A DNA stretch of 64,000 nucleotides from Nostoc sp. FACHB-280 (GTDB lineage Bacteria; Cyanobacteriota; Cyanobacteriia; Cyanobacteriales; Nostocaceae), in assembly GCF_014697615.1 (NCBI RefSeq), contig NZ_JACJSD010000005.1, forward strand, positions 62,001 through 126,000. The letters run 5' to 3'. Every line of letters begins with the position of its first letter. Positions within the stretch are counted from its first letter, which is position 1. A model generated the notes under the pieces. It was given only the letters and a program-made list of their open reading frames with translations. It did no database searches and had not been told where the DNA came from. Shown piece by piece: positions 16,784 through 25,158 of this stretch. A program made the position numbers and the translations under genes.

Positions 16784-18934
16784 ATGAAACACCAATTTGT
16801 GAAACAGCACAGTGAAGAAGACTGTGGGGCCGCTTGTTTAGCTGCTATTTCTAAATATTATGGACGTACTTTTACCCTCAGTCGCATTCGTGAAGCTGTT
16901 GGGACTGGACAATTTGGAACTACTTTATTAGGTCTAAAAAGAGGAGCAGAAACACTAGGCTTTAATGTGCGTCCTGTGAAAACTTCACCAGAAGTTTTAA
17001 ACCGGATAAATGAAGCACCTTTGCCAGCCATTATTCATTGGAAAGGTAATCATTGGGTTGTATTATATGGCAGAAAAGGTCAAAAATGTTTAGTTGCTGA
17101 TCCGGCTGTGGGGATTCGCTATCTTTCTAAACAAGAGATAGCAGAAGGTTGGGCTGATTGGTTGATGCTGTTATTAGAACCTGATCCGATTAAGTTTTTC
17201 GCACAAGCAGATGAAAAAGTTGGTGGATTTTGGCGTTTCTTTCAGCGCGTCTGGATTTATCGCGCGATTTTAGCGCAAGCATTACCTCTGAATTTGATGT
17301 TGGGATTGCTGTCTTTAGCGTCGCCATTTTTAATGCAGATTCTGACTGATGATGTGCTAGTTAGAGGTGATACACAGTTACTTACTACTGTAGCGATCGC
17401 AGTTGTAGTGATGAATTTAATTTCCCACAGTCTTTCCTTTGTTCAGTCTAACTTAATTGCTCACTTTGCTCAACGGCTGCAATTAGGTTTAGTCTTAGAA
17501 TTTGGTAGACAAATTCTGCGTTTACCGCTTGCTTATTACGAATCACGGCGCAGTGGGGAAATTGTCAGTCGCTTACAAGATATTGACCAGATTAATCAGT
17601 TAGTTGCTCAACTAGTTGTTGGTTTACCCAGTCAATTTTTTATTGCTTTGATATCTTTTGGGTTTATGGTCTTCTATAGCTGGAAACTCACACTAGTAGC
17701 TGCATTGATTGGTATAGTGATGAGCTTATCAACAGTAGTTTTTCAGCCGACTTTACAACAAAAAACTCGTGAGCTTTTAGTCCAAGAAGCAGAAACACAA
17801 GGCGTTTTAGTCGAAACCTTTAAAGGCGCACTTACTCTCAAAACTACAACTTCTGGGTTGCAATTTTGGGATGAATTACAAAGCCGCTTTGGTCGGTTAG
17901 CAAATGTTACCTATCGCACAATTCAAATTGGTATTATAAATCATACTTTTTCTGGTTTTGTTTCGGGAGTTGGGAGTGTAGTTTTGCTGTGGTTTGGGGG
18001 AAATTTAGTAATTAATCCAGCCGAAAATTTGAGTATTGGGCAACTTTTTGCTTTCAACTCAATGAATGGTAATTTTTTAGGATTAATTGCTACTATTATT
18101 AGCTTTGTGGATGAAATTACCCGCGCTAAAACTGCTACTCAACGACTCACGGAGGTAATAGACGCAACGCCAGAAAATGCAGGTGATGAAATCAAACCTT
18201 ACGCCAAAATTGTTGGTGATGCTGACATTGTTTGTACAAATTTGAATTTTCATTATGCTGGGCGACTAGATTTAATTGATGATTTTTCGTTGACTATTCC
18301 TGGTGGTCAAGTTGTGGCTTTAATTGGTAAATCTGGTTGTGGAAAAAGTACTTTAGCGAAACTAATTGCTGGCTTATATCCTTTGCAATCAGGTAATATT
18401 CGGATTGGGCTGTATAACTTGCAAGATTTATCTCTTGAATGTCTGCGCCAACAAGTCGTACTTGTTCCCCAAGAACCGCATTTTTGGAGTCGTTCAATTG
18501 TAGAAAACTTTCGCTTGGGCGCTCCTCATGTCACATTTGAACAAATTGTCAGAGCTTGTCAGGTAGCCGAAGCCGACGATTTTATTAGTAAATTACCAGA
18601 TAAATATCAAACTATTTTAGGGGAATTTGGCGCAAATATTTCAGGTGGGCAACGTCAAAGATTAGCAATAGCCAGGGCGATTGTTACAGACCCGCCAATT
18701 TTGATTTTAGATGAATCAACTGGTGGACTTGATCCAGTAAGTGAAGCACAAGTTTTAGATAAATTATTTAAACATCGTCAAGGTAAAACCACAATTTTAA
18801 TTACTCATCGTCCTAGAGTAGTTAATCGGGCAGATTGGATAGTTTTACTAGATCAAGGTAAGTTAAAAACACAAGGTTCGTTGGCAGAATTACGCTCTCA
18901 ACCTGGAGAGCATTGGGAATTTTTAAATCCTTAA
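16784..18934 (+). CDS. C39-peptidase ABC exporter for double-glycine peptides
   Basis: A 716-residue peptidase-containing ABC transporter that cuts leaders after GG and exports the core. The N-terminal C39 domain has the oxyanion Gln8, catalytic Cys14 (EEDCGAACL), His90 (KGNHWVV) and Asp106 (ADPA), all intact. Six membrane helices follow (about 160-440), then an ATPase domain with Walker A GKSGCGKST (near residue 513), the signature ISGGQRQR (near 624) and Walker B ILILDESTGGLD (near 645). It lies downstream of three precursors with matching leaders and 24 bases before the HlyD adaptor, forming one export operon. Start ATG at 16784 with AGGG upstream. Confidence 0.95.
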   Translation: MKHQFVKQHSEEDCGAACLAAISKYYGRTFTLSRIREAVGTGQFGTTLLGLKRGAETLGFNVRPVKTSPEVLNRINEAPLPAIIHWKGNHWVVLYGRKGQKCLVADPAVGIRYLSKQEIAEGWADWLMLLLEPDPIKFFAQADEKVGGFWRFFQRVWIYRAILAQALPLNLMLGLLSLASPFLMQILTDDVLVRGDTQLLTTVAIAVVVMNLISHSLSFVQSNLIAHFAQRLQLGLVLEFGRQILRLPLAYYESRRSGEIVSRLQDIDQINQLVAQLVVGLPSQFFIALISFGFMVFYSWKLTLVAALIGIVMSLSTVVFQPTLQQKTRELLVQEAETQGVLVETFKGALTLKTTTSGLQFWDELQSRFGRLANVTYRTIQIGIINHTFSGFVSGVGSVVLLWFGGNLVINPAENLSIGQLFAFNSMNGNFLGLIATIISFVDEITRAKTATQRLTEVIDATPENAGDEIKPYAKIVGDADIVCTNLNFHYAGRLDLIDDFSLTIPGGQVVALIGKSGCGKSTLAKLIAGLYPLQSGNIRIGLYNLQDLSLECLRQQVVLVPQEPHFWSRSIVENFRLGAPHVTFEQIVRACQVAEADDFISKLPDKYQTILGEFGANISGGQRQRLAIARAIVTDPPILILDESTGGLDPVSEAQVLDKLFKHRQGKTTILITHRPRVVNRADWIVLLDQGKLKTQGSLAELRSQPGEHWEFLNP

Positions 18935-18958
18935 TCATTCAGAATTTTACAGGTAATT

Positions 18959-20371
18959 ATGCTGTACACATATACTAAACAAACTCTGCCATCAATAGAA
19001 AGTGATGATTTTCTTCCGCCTGTGAGTCGTTGGACATCTCTAGCCGGAATTTTTTTAGTTGGAAGTTTGGGTGCGGGGATGAGTTTAGCTTCATGGGTGA
19101 AATATAATGTGACGGTAAAAACTTCTGCATCTGTGCGTCCAACGGGAGAAATTCGCTTTGTTCAACCCAAAATTGAAGGGACTGTAAAAAGTATTTTTGT
19201 GCAAGAAAATCAAATCGTCAAACAAGGCGATGCGATCGCAAAATTAGATGACGAACAATTGCAAATCAAAAAAAGTCAATTACAAGACAACATTCAGCAA
19301 GCTAGGCTGCAAATTCTCCAAATTGATGCTCAAATCAGAACTTTAGATACACAAATTGTCGCAGAATCCACGGTAGGAGAACGGACTGTCGCTTCTGCTG
19401 AAGCCGATTTAGCCCGCAATCAAAGAGAATATCAAGAACGCCAAGTTACCACCAGCAGCGAATTACTCGCAGCACAAGCCAGTTTACAAAAGGCGGAAGC
19501 AGACTTGCATAAAGCCCAAGCTGATTTAAGTTTTGCCGAGGTGGATCGCGATCGCTATGGACAATTAGCCCTGGTTGGCGCAATTGGTAAGCGCGAATTT
19601 GAACAAAAAAAGCTGGTTGTGATTCAAACCCAAGCCATTTTAGAAGCTGAACAAAAAGCCGTAGATATTGCAAAAGCCAAAGTGCAAGTCGCCCAAGCAT
19701 CTGTAAATCCTAGCAACGCCTCAATTGCGATCGCTCAGGCGAGAATCGCCCAAGAAATTGCTAGAGGTGAGGCTAATATCGCTACTTTAAAAAAGGAAAA
19801 ACAAGCATTAATTCAACGACGTGTAGAAATGCAAAATCAATTGGGACAATCGCAAAAAGAACTTTTACAAGTTATTAGCCAATTGCAAGATACTATTTTG
19901 CGAGCTAGTAGTAATGGGGTAATTCTCAAGCTGAATTTACGCAACCCTGGTCAAGTTTTGCGGGTGAGTGAACCAATTGCGGAAATTGCACCGACTAATG
20001 CACCTTTAGTTGTGAAAGCGATGATTCCACCCCAAGAAATTAAAAATGTCGCCGTTGGTCAAAAAGTACAGATGCGAATTGATGCTTGTCCCTATCCTGA
20101 TTACGGAACTCTCAAAGGTGTGGTGACAGCAATTTCTCCTGATGCAATTTCGCCTAAAACAAGTAATGCAGATATTCCGACATCAACTGCTCTCACTCCC
20201 GGAGGGAGCTATTTTGAAGCCACCATTCAACCAGAAAGAATCATTTTTGGTAATGGCGATCGCCAATGTCATATCCAAGCTGGTATGGAGGCAAAAGCTA
20301 ACATTATTTCCCAAGAAGAAACTGCATTACAATTTATGTTGCGTAAGGCTAGATTAACCACAGATTTATAA
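18959..20371 (+). CDS. HlyD-family secretion adaptor
   Basis: A 470-residue periplasmic adaptor for the C39 exporter. It has an N-terminal cytoplasmic tail, one membrane span (about 27-47), a lipoyl half (VQPKIEGTVKSIFVQENQIV), a very long coiled-coil region (about 95-310) rich in Gln, Ala and Glu, and the second lipoyl half (LRASSNGVILKLNLRNPGQVL). A beta domain follows near the C-terminus. The coiled coil is longer than in the orphan adaptor at 6937-8253, consistent with type I secretion of peptides across two membranes through TolC. The gene begins 24 bases after the exporter and ends 12 bases before the pseudo-kinase gene, so the operon probably continues. Confidence 0.92.
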   Translation: MLYTYTKQTLPSIESDDFLPPVSRWTSLAGIFLVGSLGAGMSLASWVKYNVTVKTSASVRPTGEIRFVQPKIEGTVKSIFVQENQIVKQGDAIAKLDDEQLQIKKSQLQDNIQQARLQILQIDAQIRTLDTQIVAESTVGERTVASAEADLARNQREYQERQVTTSSELLAAQASLQKAEADLHKAQADLSFAEVDRDRYGQLALVGAIGKREFEQKKLVVIQTQAILEAEQKAVDIAKAKVQVAQASVNPSNASIAIAQARIAQEIARGEANIATLKKEKQALIQRRVEMQNQLGQSQKELLQVISQLQDTILRASSNGVILKLNLRNPGQVLRVSEPIAEIAPTNAPLVVKAMIPPQEIKNVAVGQKVQMRIDACPYPDYGTLKGVVTAISPDAISPKTSNADIPTSTALTPGGSYFEATIQPERIIFGNGDRQCHIQAGMEAKANIISQEETALQFMLRKARLTTDL

Positions 20372-20383
20372 GGGGATAAATAT

Positions 20384-21091
20384 GTGCTTTTGAAATTTTC
20401 CTCACAAATTATATTGGTGCTGCTATACATTATCACCTCGTTAATGTTTGTCAAAAACTGTTCTAAATTTCAACAAGCATTGCAATGGTGGTTTGCTCGA
20501 CAATCCCTGAAACTTTATCTAGAGGCGAAAGAAATTCGTGATGGATTATTACAAGAATCCTTCGCAATTCGGCGCAGCTTAGATTTATTAACTCAGGATA
20601 ATTTAAATTTGACAATTAATAAAACCCATGAATATCTCCAACAAGCTGATAACTTTCATCATACTCTCATGCAACTGAGCGATCGCTTATTTCCTACCTA
20701 CATTCAAGATAACTTACCCTTAGCTATTGAGTGCTTATTAGAACCTTGGTCAACTGCAAATTCTCATCTTCAATTCCATTTAGATATTCCAGTCTACTGG
20801 CGATTTGAGACAGTTGAACGCAGTTTGATAGTTCTGCGATCATTAGAAGAATTACTCATCTTAACCTTGCCCAATTGTGCAATTAATACATCTATTTTTA
20901 TCAGCCTCAAACAACAAACATATTTAGCTCAACTTAGGGTACACATTACATATCCTGATCTCTCCACTGTGAGGTTTTATTCTACATTAAAAGAATTAGA
21001 TTATCTCTGCCACAGCTTTCAATTTTTAACTTCTGGGAAATGCTCTTATCGTCAGCATCATCTCAGCATCACTTGGGATTTTTATTGGTAA
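20384..21091 (+). CDS. Degenerate histidine kinase-like protein lacking the phosphoacceptor His
   Basis: A 235-residue protein with start GTG at 20384 after AAGGGG; the overlapping ATG two bases upstream is in a frame that stops at once. One membrane span (about 7-22) is followed by a helical segment KEIRDGLLQESFAIRRSLDL. This resembles the dimerisation helix of NarL-type kinases (usually EIHDGLLQ) with Arg where the phosphorylated His should be. The remaining 150 residues could be a remnant ATPase fold but show no N, G1 or G2 box. It therefore cannot work as an ordinary kinase and may act as a binding partner of the neighbouring response regulator or of the true kinase at 22239. The similarity is by eye, so it is a hypothesis. 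Confidence 0.6.
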   Translation: MLLKFSSQIILVLLYIITSLMFVKNCSKFQQALQWWFARQSLKLYLEAKEIRDGLLQESFAIRRSLDLLTQDNLNLTINKTHEYLQQADNFHHTLMQLSDRLFPTYIQDNLPLAIECLLEPWSTANSHLQFHLDIPVYWRFETVERSLIVLRSLEELLILTLPNCAINTSIFISLKQQTYLAQLRVHITYPDLSTVRFYSTLKELDYLCHSFQFLTSGKCSYRQHHLSITWDFYW

Positions 21092-21156
21092 GATTTGTAG
21101 CAACTTGCTTGCTATTTAGCAAAATTGTTTCAGTTAATGTTTTTAGATTAAGAATA

Positions 21157-21182
21157 CGTAATATTTGCGTAAATATGCGTAA
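21157..21182. promoter_or_regulatory. Helically phased CGTAA direct repeats
   Basis: Three copies of CGTAA start at 21157, 21168 and 21178, spaced 11 and 10 bases; two are TGCGTAA and one is TACGTAA. The helical spacing places them on one face of DNA about 90 bases upstream of the response-regulator start. This looks like a cooperative activator site, perhaps for the regulator itself. Function is inferred. Confidence 0.45.
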
Positions 21183-21272
21183 TAAGTCATATAATCATAA
21201 TATAAAAAACTTATTTATTGATGGTGCTTGATGTAGTTAATAGTGACTTCTGGAATTGGTGGATTATTAATT

Positions 21273-21950
21273 ATGAAACAAGCTTTAACAGAGAAAGCAT
21301 TACTCACTATTTTAGTAATTGATGACCATGAATCAGTTTTAGCGGGAACTGTTAATGTATTGCAAAAGCGTTACCCTGATGCGGAATTTATTACTGCTGT
21401 AAATGCTAAAAATGCACTCAATCAAATTAGTTGTTTACAGCCAGATTTAATTGTGATGGATTTGTCAATTCCTGATACTTCAGGGATGACAGCCAGACCA
21501 GATATCGGAGTTCAACTGCTGCGAACTCTGATGAAAAATTATCCTCACTTAAATATTGTTGTGCAGAGTGCTAATGTGAGAACTTTAGTGAGGATTCGAC
21601 CTGATATTGACAGTCATAAAGGAGGTTTTACTGTTGCAGATAAAAGCCTTTCCACCCAAGAAATGCTCACAAGAGTTGATTGGGCTTTGCAAGGTTTAAC
21701 ACATACAAAAGATATCAAAGGTATCCATTCTGTATTAGAAGTTAAACCAGAATGGCTGAGAGTATTAGCTTTAGCTTTTGAAGAAGGATTGCAAGATAAA
21801 ACAATTGCCGAACGGATGTGTATTTCTGAGAGGATGGTGCGTCATTACTGGAGTAAGTTGCAAGATGCTTTAAATGTTTATCCTGAAGAGGGTAAAAATA
21901 TCCGTATTCAAACTGAAATGCAAGCTAGAGAAGAAGGTTTAATTGATTAA
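21273..21950 (+). CDS. NarL/LuxR-type response regulator
   Basis: A 225-residue DNA-binding response regulator. The receiver domain (about 1-135) has the acidic pair in LVIDDHES, the phosphoacceptor Asp in LIVMDLSIPD and the conserved Lys near VADKS. The C-terminal helix-turn-helix reads LALAFEEGLQDKTIAERMC then ISERMVRHYWSKLQDAL, a GerE/LuxR-like fold with some deviation from consensus. I preferred ATG at 21273, after GGTGGA, over the GTG at 21243. It lies between the degenerate kinase and the CHASE2 kinase, so it is probably phosphorylated by the latter. A regulatory role for the RiPP/export genes upstream is suggested by position only. Confidence 0.85.
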   Translation: MKQALTEKALLTILVIDDHESVLAGTVNVLQKRYPDAEFITAVNAKNALNQISCLQPDLIVMDLSIPDTSGMTARPDIGVQLLRTLMKNYPHLNIVVQSANVRTLVRIRPDIDSHKGGFTVADKSLSTQEMLTRVDWALQGLTHTKDIKGIHSVLEVKPEWLRVLALAFEEGLQDKTIAERMCISERMVRHYWSKLQDALNVYPEEGKNIRIQTEMQAREEGLID

Positions 21951-22238
21951 TAATTAACAAAATTAATTAAATCTATGAAAGTATTTTTGTTTACAAGTCA
22001 GAGAAAAAATTATTGTTGATTCTTTGTTCCCTATTTTGATGTCTAGAAAGTGATTGATAGCGGTTCCCGGTCTGCTGAGATACAAATTTATTGCTGCTAA
22101 TCTGTGTCCAACTTTATGGGAAGCTGCTTTGTGTCTAATGTAGTTATTTACTGGTGTTTGTATCTTAGGTAAGAAAGGCGATAAATCAACCTGCTAAAGT
22201 TCAGGGCTAATTAACAGCAAAAATGCAAGCGAAGGTTT
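21951..22238. other. Gap with dispersed-repeat fragment (family C)
   Basis: The 288 bases before the CHASE2 kinase contain no gene. About 22056-22110 (GATAGCGGTTCCCGGTCTGCTGAGAT and on) matches part of the repeat at 24153-24237. A promoter may lie between it and 22239 but none is obvious. Confidence 0.45.
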
Positions 22239-24125
22239 ATGCAGCCCGAACATTGGAAAAAAATTAAAGAGGAAATTAATATTTGGCGCGTAGGGATATT
22301 ACCAGGGATTGCAGTTATTGGATTAGTGATCATTGCTCGTCTGTCTGGTGTAATGCAATCTTTAGAGTGGCTGGCTTTTGATAGTTTGCTACGGATACGC
22401 CCTGAAGAAGCCAAAGATGAACGAATTATATTAATCGGAATTAATGAAGATGATATTAATAATGGTACAGATTTTACGTTTTCAGACCATGATTTAGCAC
22501 AGTTACTATTAAAATTACAAACTTATCAACCAAGAGTTATTGGACTGGATGTTTATCGAGATGCGCCAGTAAATCCTGGTCATGATGAATTAGTCGCAGT
22601 CTTGCAAAATTTTCAAAATATTATTGGAATTGATAAAGTATTACCTGATGAAATTGCACCACCGCCAGCATTGTCACCAGAACAAATTGGTTTTGCTGAT
22701 CAAATTATGGATAGTGATGGTAAATTACGCCGTAGTTTATTAGGTACGCCTACCAATCAAGGTTATAAATTTTCGTTGTCTCTCAAGTTAGCAGCAGTAT
22801 ATTTAAATCATTATCAGCTTAATCTAGAAAATGGCATACGCGATCGCGCGGCGATTAGATTTGGTCAAACCGAGATACCCAGAGTCTTCCCCAATTCCGG
22901 GGGATATGTGCGAACCGACGCGGGGGGAGTGCAAGTCTTACTCAATTTTCACAGTGGTCGAGACCGCTTTCGCTTTTTATCCTTATCCGAACTGAAAAAT
23001 GATAAATTTAATCCAGACTGGATACGCGATCGCATTGTAATTATCGGTATCACTTCCCCCAGTCGGAAAGATTTTATTCCAACTTCTGCAATTGAATCTT
23101 TGGAGTCTGCACCAGGGAGAGTTTATGGTGTAGAAATTCAAGCACATACTGTTAGCCAAATTATCAGCGCCGTCCTTGACTCTCGACCATTGTTAAATAC
23201 TTGGTCAGAAGGTTGGGAATATGTATGGATTGTGAGTTGGGGATTAGTTGGAATTGCGATCGCAAGGCTGACAAAATCACCTTGGCGTAGTTTATTAGTT
23301 GTGGCTATTGCCGGTTGTAGCTTATTTATATTGTGTTATTTTCTACTGCTATTTGGTTGGTGGATTCCGTTAATTCCTGCATTTTTAGTTTTAAGTTTAA
23401 ATGGTATGGAAATTACAGCTTTATATCAATATGAGCAAGCTTTACGTTCGGGAATTAGAGTCAGACAAGCCATCATTGAACGCACCTTTGCTAAAATTCA
23501 TAATGGCCCCTTACAAAGCCTCGCTCAAGTTTTAAAACTAGTGCGAGATAAAGATTTACCAGTCAATGAATTACTCATTGAAATCGAAAAAGAACTAGAA
23601 AAATTAAACTATGATTTACGAGGCATTTATGAATTTTTACAACGAGAACCCATCGACCAAGAAACTAGCTTGTATTTAGGTAAAAATACAGTGCTAAATT
23701 TACGTGACCCTTTACATGAGCTTCTCTATCAAGTTTATAATTCTACCTTAGAGCGAGAGTTACCTTGTTTTAAAACTATTAAAGTTAAAATCAGAAATTT
23801 TGAACCAATAAATGAACGCTGCTTAAATCTTGATCATAAGCGTGACCTTTGTCGGTTTTTAGAAGAAGCTTTATGTAATGTCGGTAAACATGCCGCAGGA
23901 GTCACCCGCCTAGAAGTAACTTGTTCAGCATCGGAAGGTTGGTACACTTTAAGTATTATCGATGATGGTTTAGGAATTAACTCATCGATAGAAGGACGGG
24001 GAACACAACAGTTTAGAAATTTAGCACGACAATTTAAAGGTAAATTTCGCCGCATTCCCCTTTCTCCTAGAGGAACTCTGTGTGAGTTATCTTGGCATAT
24101 ACCTAAGTTTTATTTTTGGTATTGA
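22239..24125 (+). CDS. CHASE2-domain sensor histidine kinase
   Basis: A 628-residue membrane kinase. One span (about 18-36) precedes an extracellular CHASE2 sensor domain (about 40-310, with DERIILIGINEDDI and PRVIGLDVYRD). Then come three spans (about 325-400) and a cytoplasmic kinase core. The dimerisation helix contains AKIHNGPLQSLAQV near residue 417, with an intact phosphoacceptor His of the NarL-type (HisKA_3-like) class. The ATPase has an N box EEALCNVGKHA near 541 and DDGLGI near 578. Start ATG at 22239 follows GAAGG. CHASE2 proteins are frequent in cyanobacteria, but their ligand is unknown. The likely partner is the response regulator ending 288 bases upstream. Confidence 0.88.
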   Translation: MQPEHWKKIKEEINIWRVGILPGIAVIGLVIIARLSGVMQSLEWLAFDSLLRIRPEEAKDERIILIGINEDDINNGTDFTFSDHDLAQLLLKLQTYQPRVIGLDVYRDAPVNPGHDELVAVLQNFQNIIGIDKVLPDEIAPPPALSPEQIGFADQIMDSDGKLRRSLLGTPTNQGYKFSLSLKLAAVYLNHYQLNLENGIRDRAAIRFGQTEIPRVFPNSGGYVRTDAGGVQVLLNFHSGRDRFRFLSLSELKNDKFNPDWIRDRIVIIGITSPSRKDFIPTSAIESLESAPGRVYGVEIQAHTVSQIISAVLDSRPLLNTWSEGWEYVWIVSWGLVGIAIARLTKSPWRSLLVVAIAGCSLFILCYFLLLFGWWIPLIPAFLVLSLNGMEITALYQYEQALRSGIRVRQAIIERTFAKIHNGPLQSLAQVLKLVRDKDLPVNELLIEIEKELEKLNYDLRGIYEFLQREPIDQETSLYLGKNTVLNLRDPLHELLYQVYNSTLERELPCFKTIKVKIRNFEPINERCLNLDHKRDLCRFLEEALCNVGKHAAGVTRLEVTCSASEGWYTLSIIDDGLGINSSIEGRGTQQFRNLARQFKGKFRRIPLSPRGTLCELSWHIPKFYFWY

Positions 24126-24530
24126 AGAAGTCAAAATTAATTGTAGTATTTCCTAGTCTGCTGAGGTACAAATTTATCTGCGTCCATCTGCGGTTAATTA
24201 TTCTTGCTTGTACTTCACTAGAATAAGAAACGCTATAGTAAAAAATTCAGACTCGCCAATAAATTTTCTATTTATTGGTAGTTTTCAACTTGTTTATTTA
24301 TCCGCCACTTTATATTGAAATTTGTTTTGAGAATTTTCATGATTTACATATTGCAATCTATATAGATATACCCTTAAGTGAATTGGTTAAAAATTGCTAA
24401 ATAGTTATATAGTATGAGAAGATACTAATATAATTTAAACAGAAAAGATACGCATAGCTTTAATTGCAAATTAAATAACTTTTTGATTTTTTAAATTATT
24501 TTTTGAGTACTTCCATGAAGGAGAAAAATA
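24126..24530. other. AT-rich gap with dispersed repeat
   Basis: 405 bases, very AT-rich in the second half, without a convincing gene. It includes the best-preserved copy of dispersed repeat family C at its start. A ribosome binding site AAGGAG precedes the ATG at 24531. Confidence 0.5.
24153..24237 (+). repeat. Dispersed repeat, family C reference copy
   Basis: An 85-base element starting CTAGTCTGCTGAGGTACAAA, running through TTATCTGCG and CGGTTAATTATTCTTGCTTG, and ending GCTATA. It matches the inverted copy at 1878-1952 over most of its length and partial copies at 22056, 36899 and 52501. It is non-coding. Confidence 0.65.
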
Positions 24531-24827
24531 ATGATCAAATCTTCGGTATTTAAGATAAAAAATCATCAATTTTGGCAGCCAAAGATTTTCACAATTTGTG
24601 TTTTCAGTATCATCTTAGGGATGAGTCAAACAGCACTAGCTGGATATGAACCACCGAAAGACCAAAAACCCCCGACAGGCCATTCAGATTCATCAGGTGT
24701 CAGGGTAGGATGCAAAACTAATAATATGCGATCGCCATCACTAATCATCGGTTCTGCTGTGACTCGCACACAACCATCAAACAGTCCTACCACCTCCAGT
24801 CAGCCACGGCGAAATCAAACTCGCTGA
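24531..24827 (+). CDS. Short exported protein, possibly truncated DUF928 family
   Basis: A 98-residue protein preceded by AAGGAG. It has a signal peptide with hydrophobic core IFTICVFSIILGMS and a cleavage site after ALA near residue 37. The mature start GYEPPKDQKPPTGHSDSSGV followed by a Cys resembles the beginning of cyanobacterial DUF928 exported proteins, which are usually well over 200 residues and often lie beside CHASE2 or CHAT genes. Here the rest of the domain is missing, and the last 45 residues are low complexity (Ser, Thr, Pro, Gln, Arg). It is probably a truncated remnant, though a functional small secreted protein cannot be excluded. The neighbouring CHASE2 kinase fits the known association. 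Confidence 0.5.
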   Translation: MIKSSVFKIKNHQFWQPKIFTICVFSIILGMSQTALAGYEPPKDQKPPTGHSDSSGVRVGCKTNNMRSPSLIIGSAVTRTQPSNSPTTSSQPRRNQTR

Positions 24828-24860
24828 CATGAAAACAGTGCATCTATGCCAAACATTGCT

Positions 24861-24885
24861 AGAGACATTGCAATGCAACGTCTCT
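24861..24885. repeat. Dispersed hairpin AGAGAC...GTCTCT upstream of ppsA
   Basis: AGAGACATTGCA pairs with ATGCAACGTCTCT with one mismatch. The same kind of hairpin lies directly after ppsA at 27688-27712. It is a common cyanobacterial intergenic hairpin and may act as a terminator for the exported-protein gene. Confidence 0.55.
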
Positions 24886-24913
24886 TTATTTTTCTTTACA
24901 TTCTTTCTCATAG

Positions 24914-25111
24914 TTTGAGAGAGTCCCGAATGCTTGCAATACCTGGAGAAATTGCCAGCAATATCTTAAGGAATGCTGCATATCTTACCCAAAATCTGAA
25001 TTTATTTGTTATCGTGATCCCAAAGGAATTATTAAGCACCAACAAGATAGACCAGACGCTAAATCAGCGCCGAAATGCCTGCTGGGTGCGAGATATGAAA
25101 TTAATCACTAA
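24914..25111 (+). pseudogene. Possible gene remnant (65 codons, no start)
   Basis: An open stretch begins right after a stop codon and runs to TAA at 25109-25111. It has no good start codon. The translation has protein-like composition (for example YPKSEFICYRDPKGIIKH and the end CLLGARYEINH), with five cysteines in its first half. It may be the tail of a decayed gene whose start lay further upstream. I do not recognise the family. The overlapping frame 24846-25199 is less convincing. Confidence 0.25.
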
Positions 25112-25158
25112 AATTAAAAGCTCATTAATTCAGAGTATCTATTGGGGAGGTAACAATT

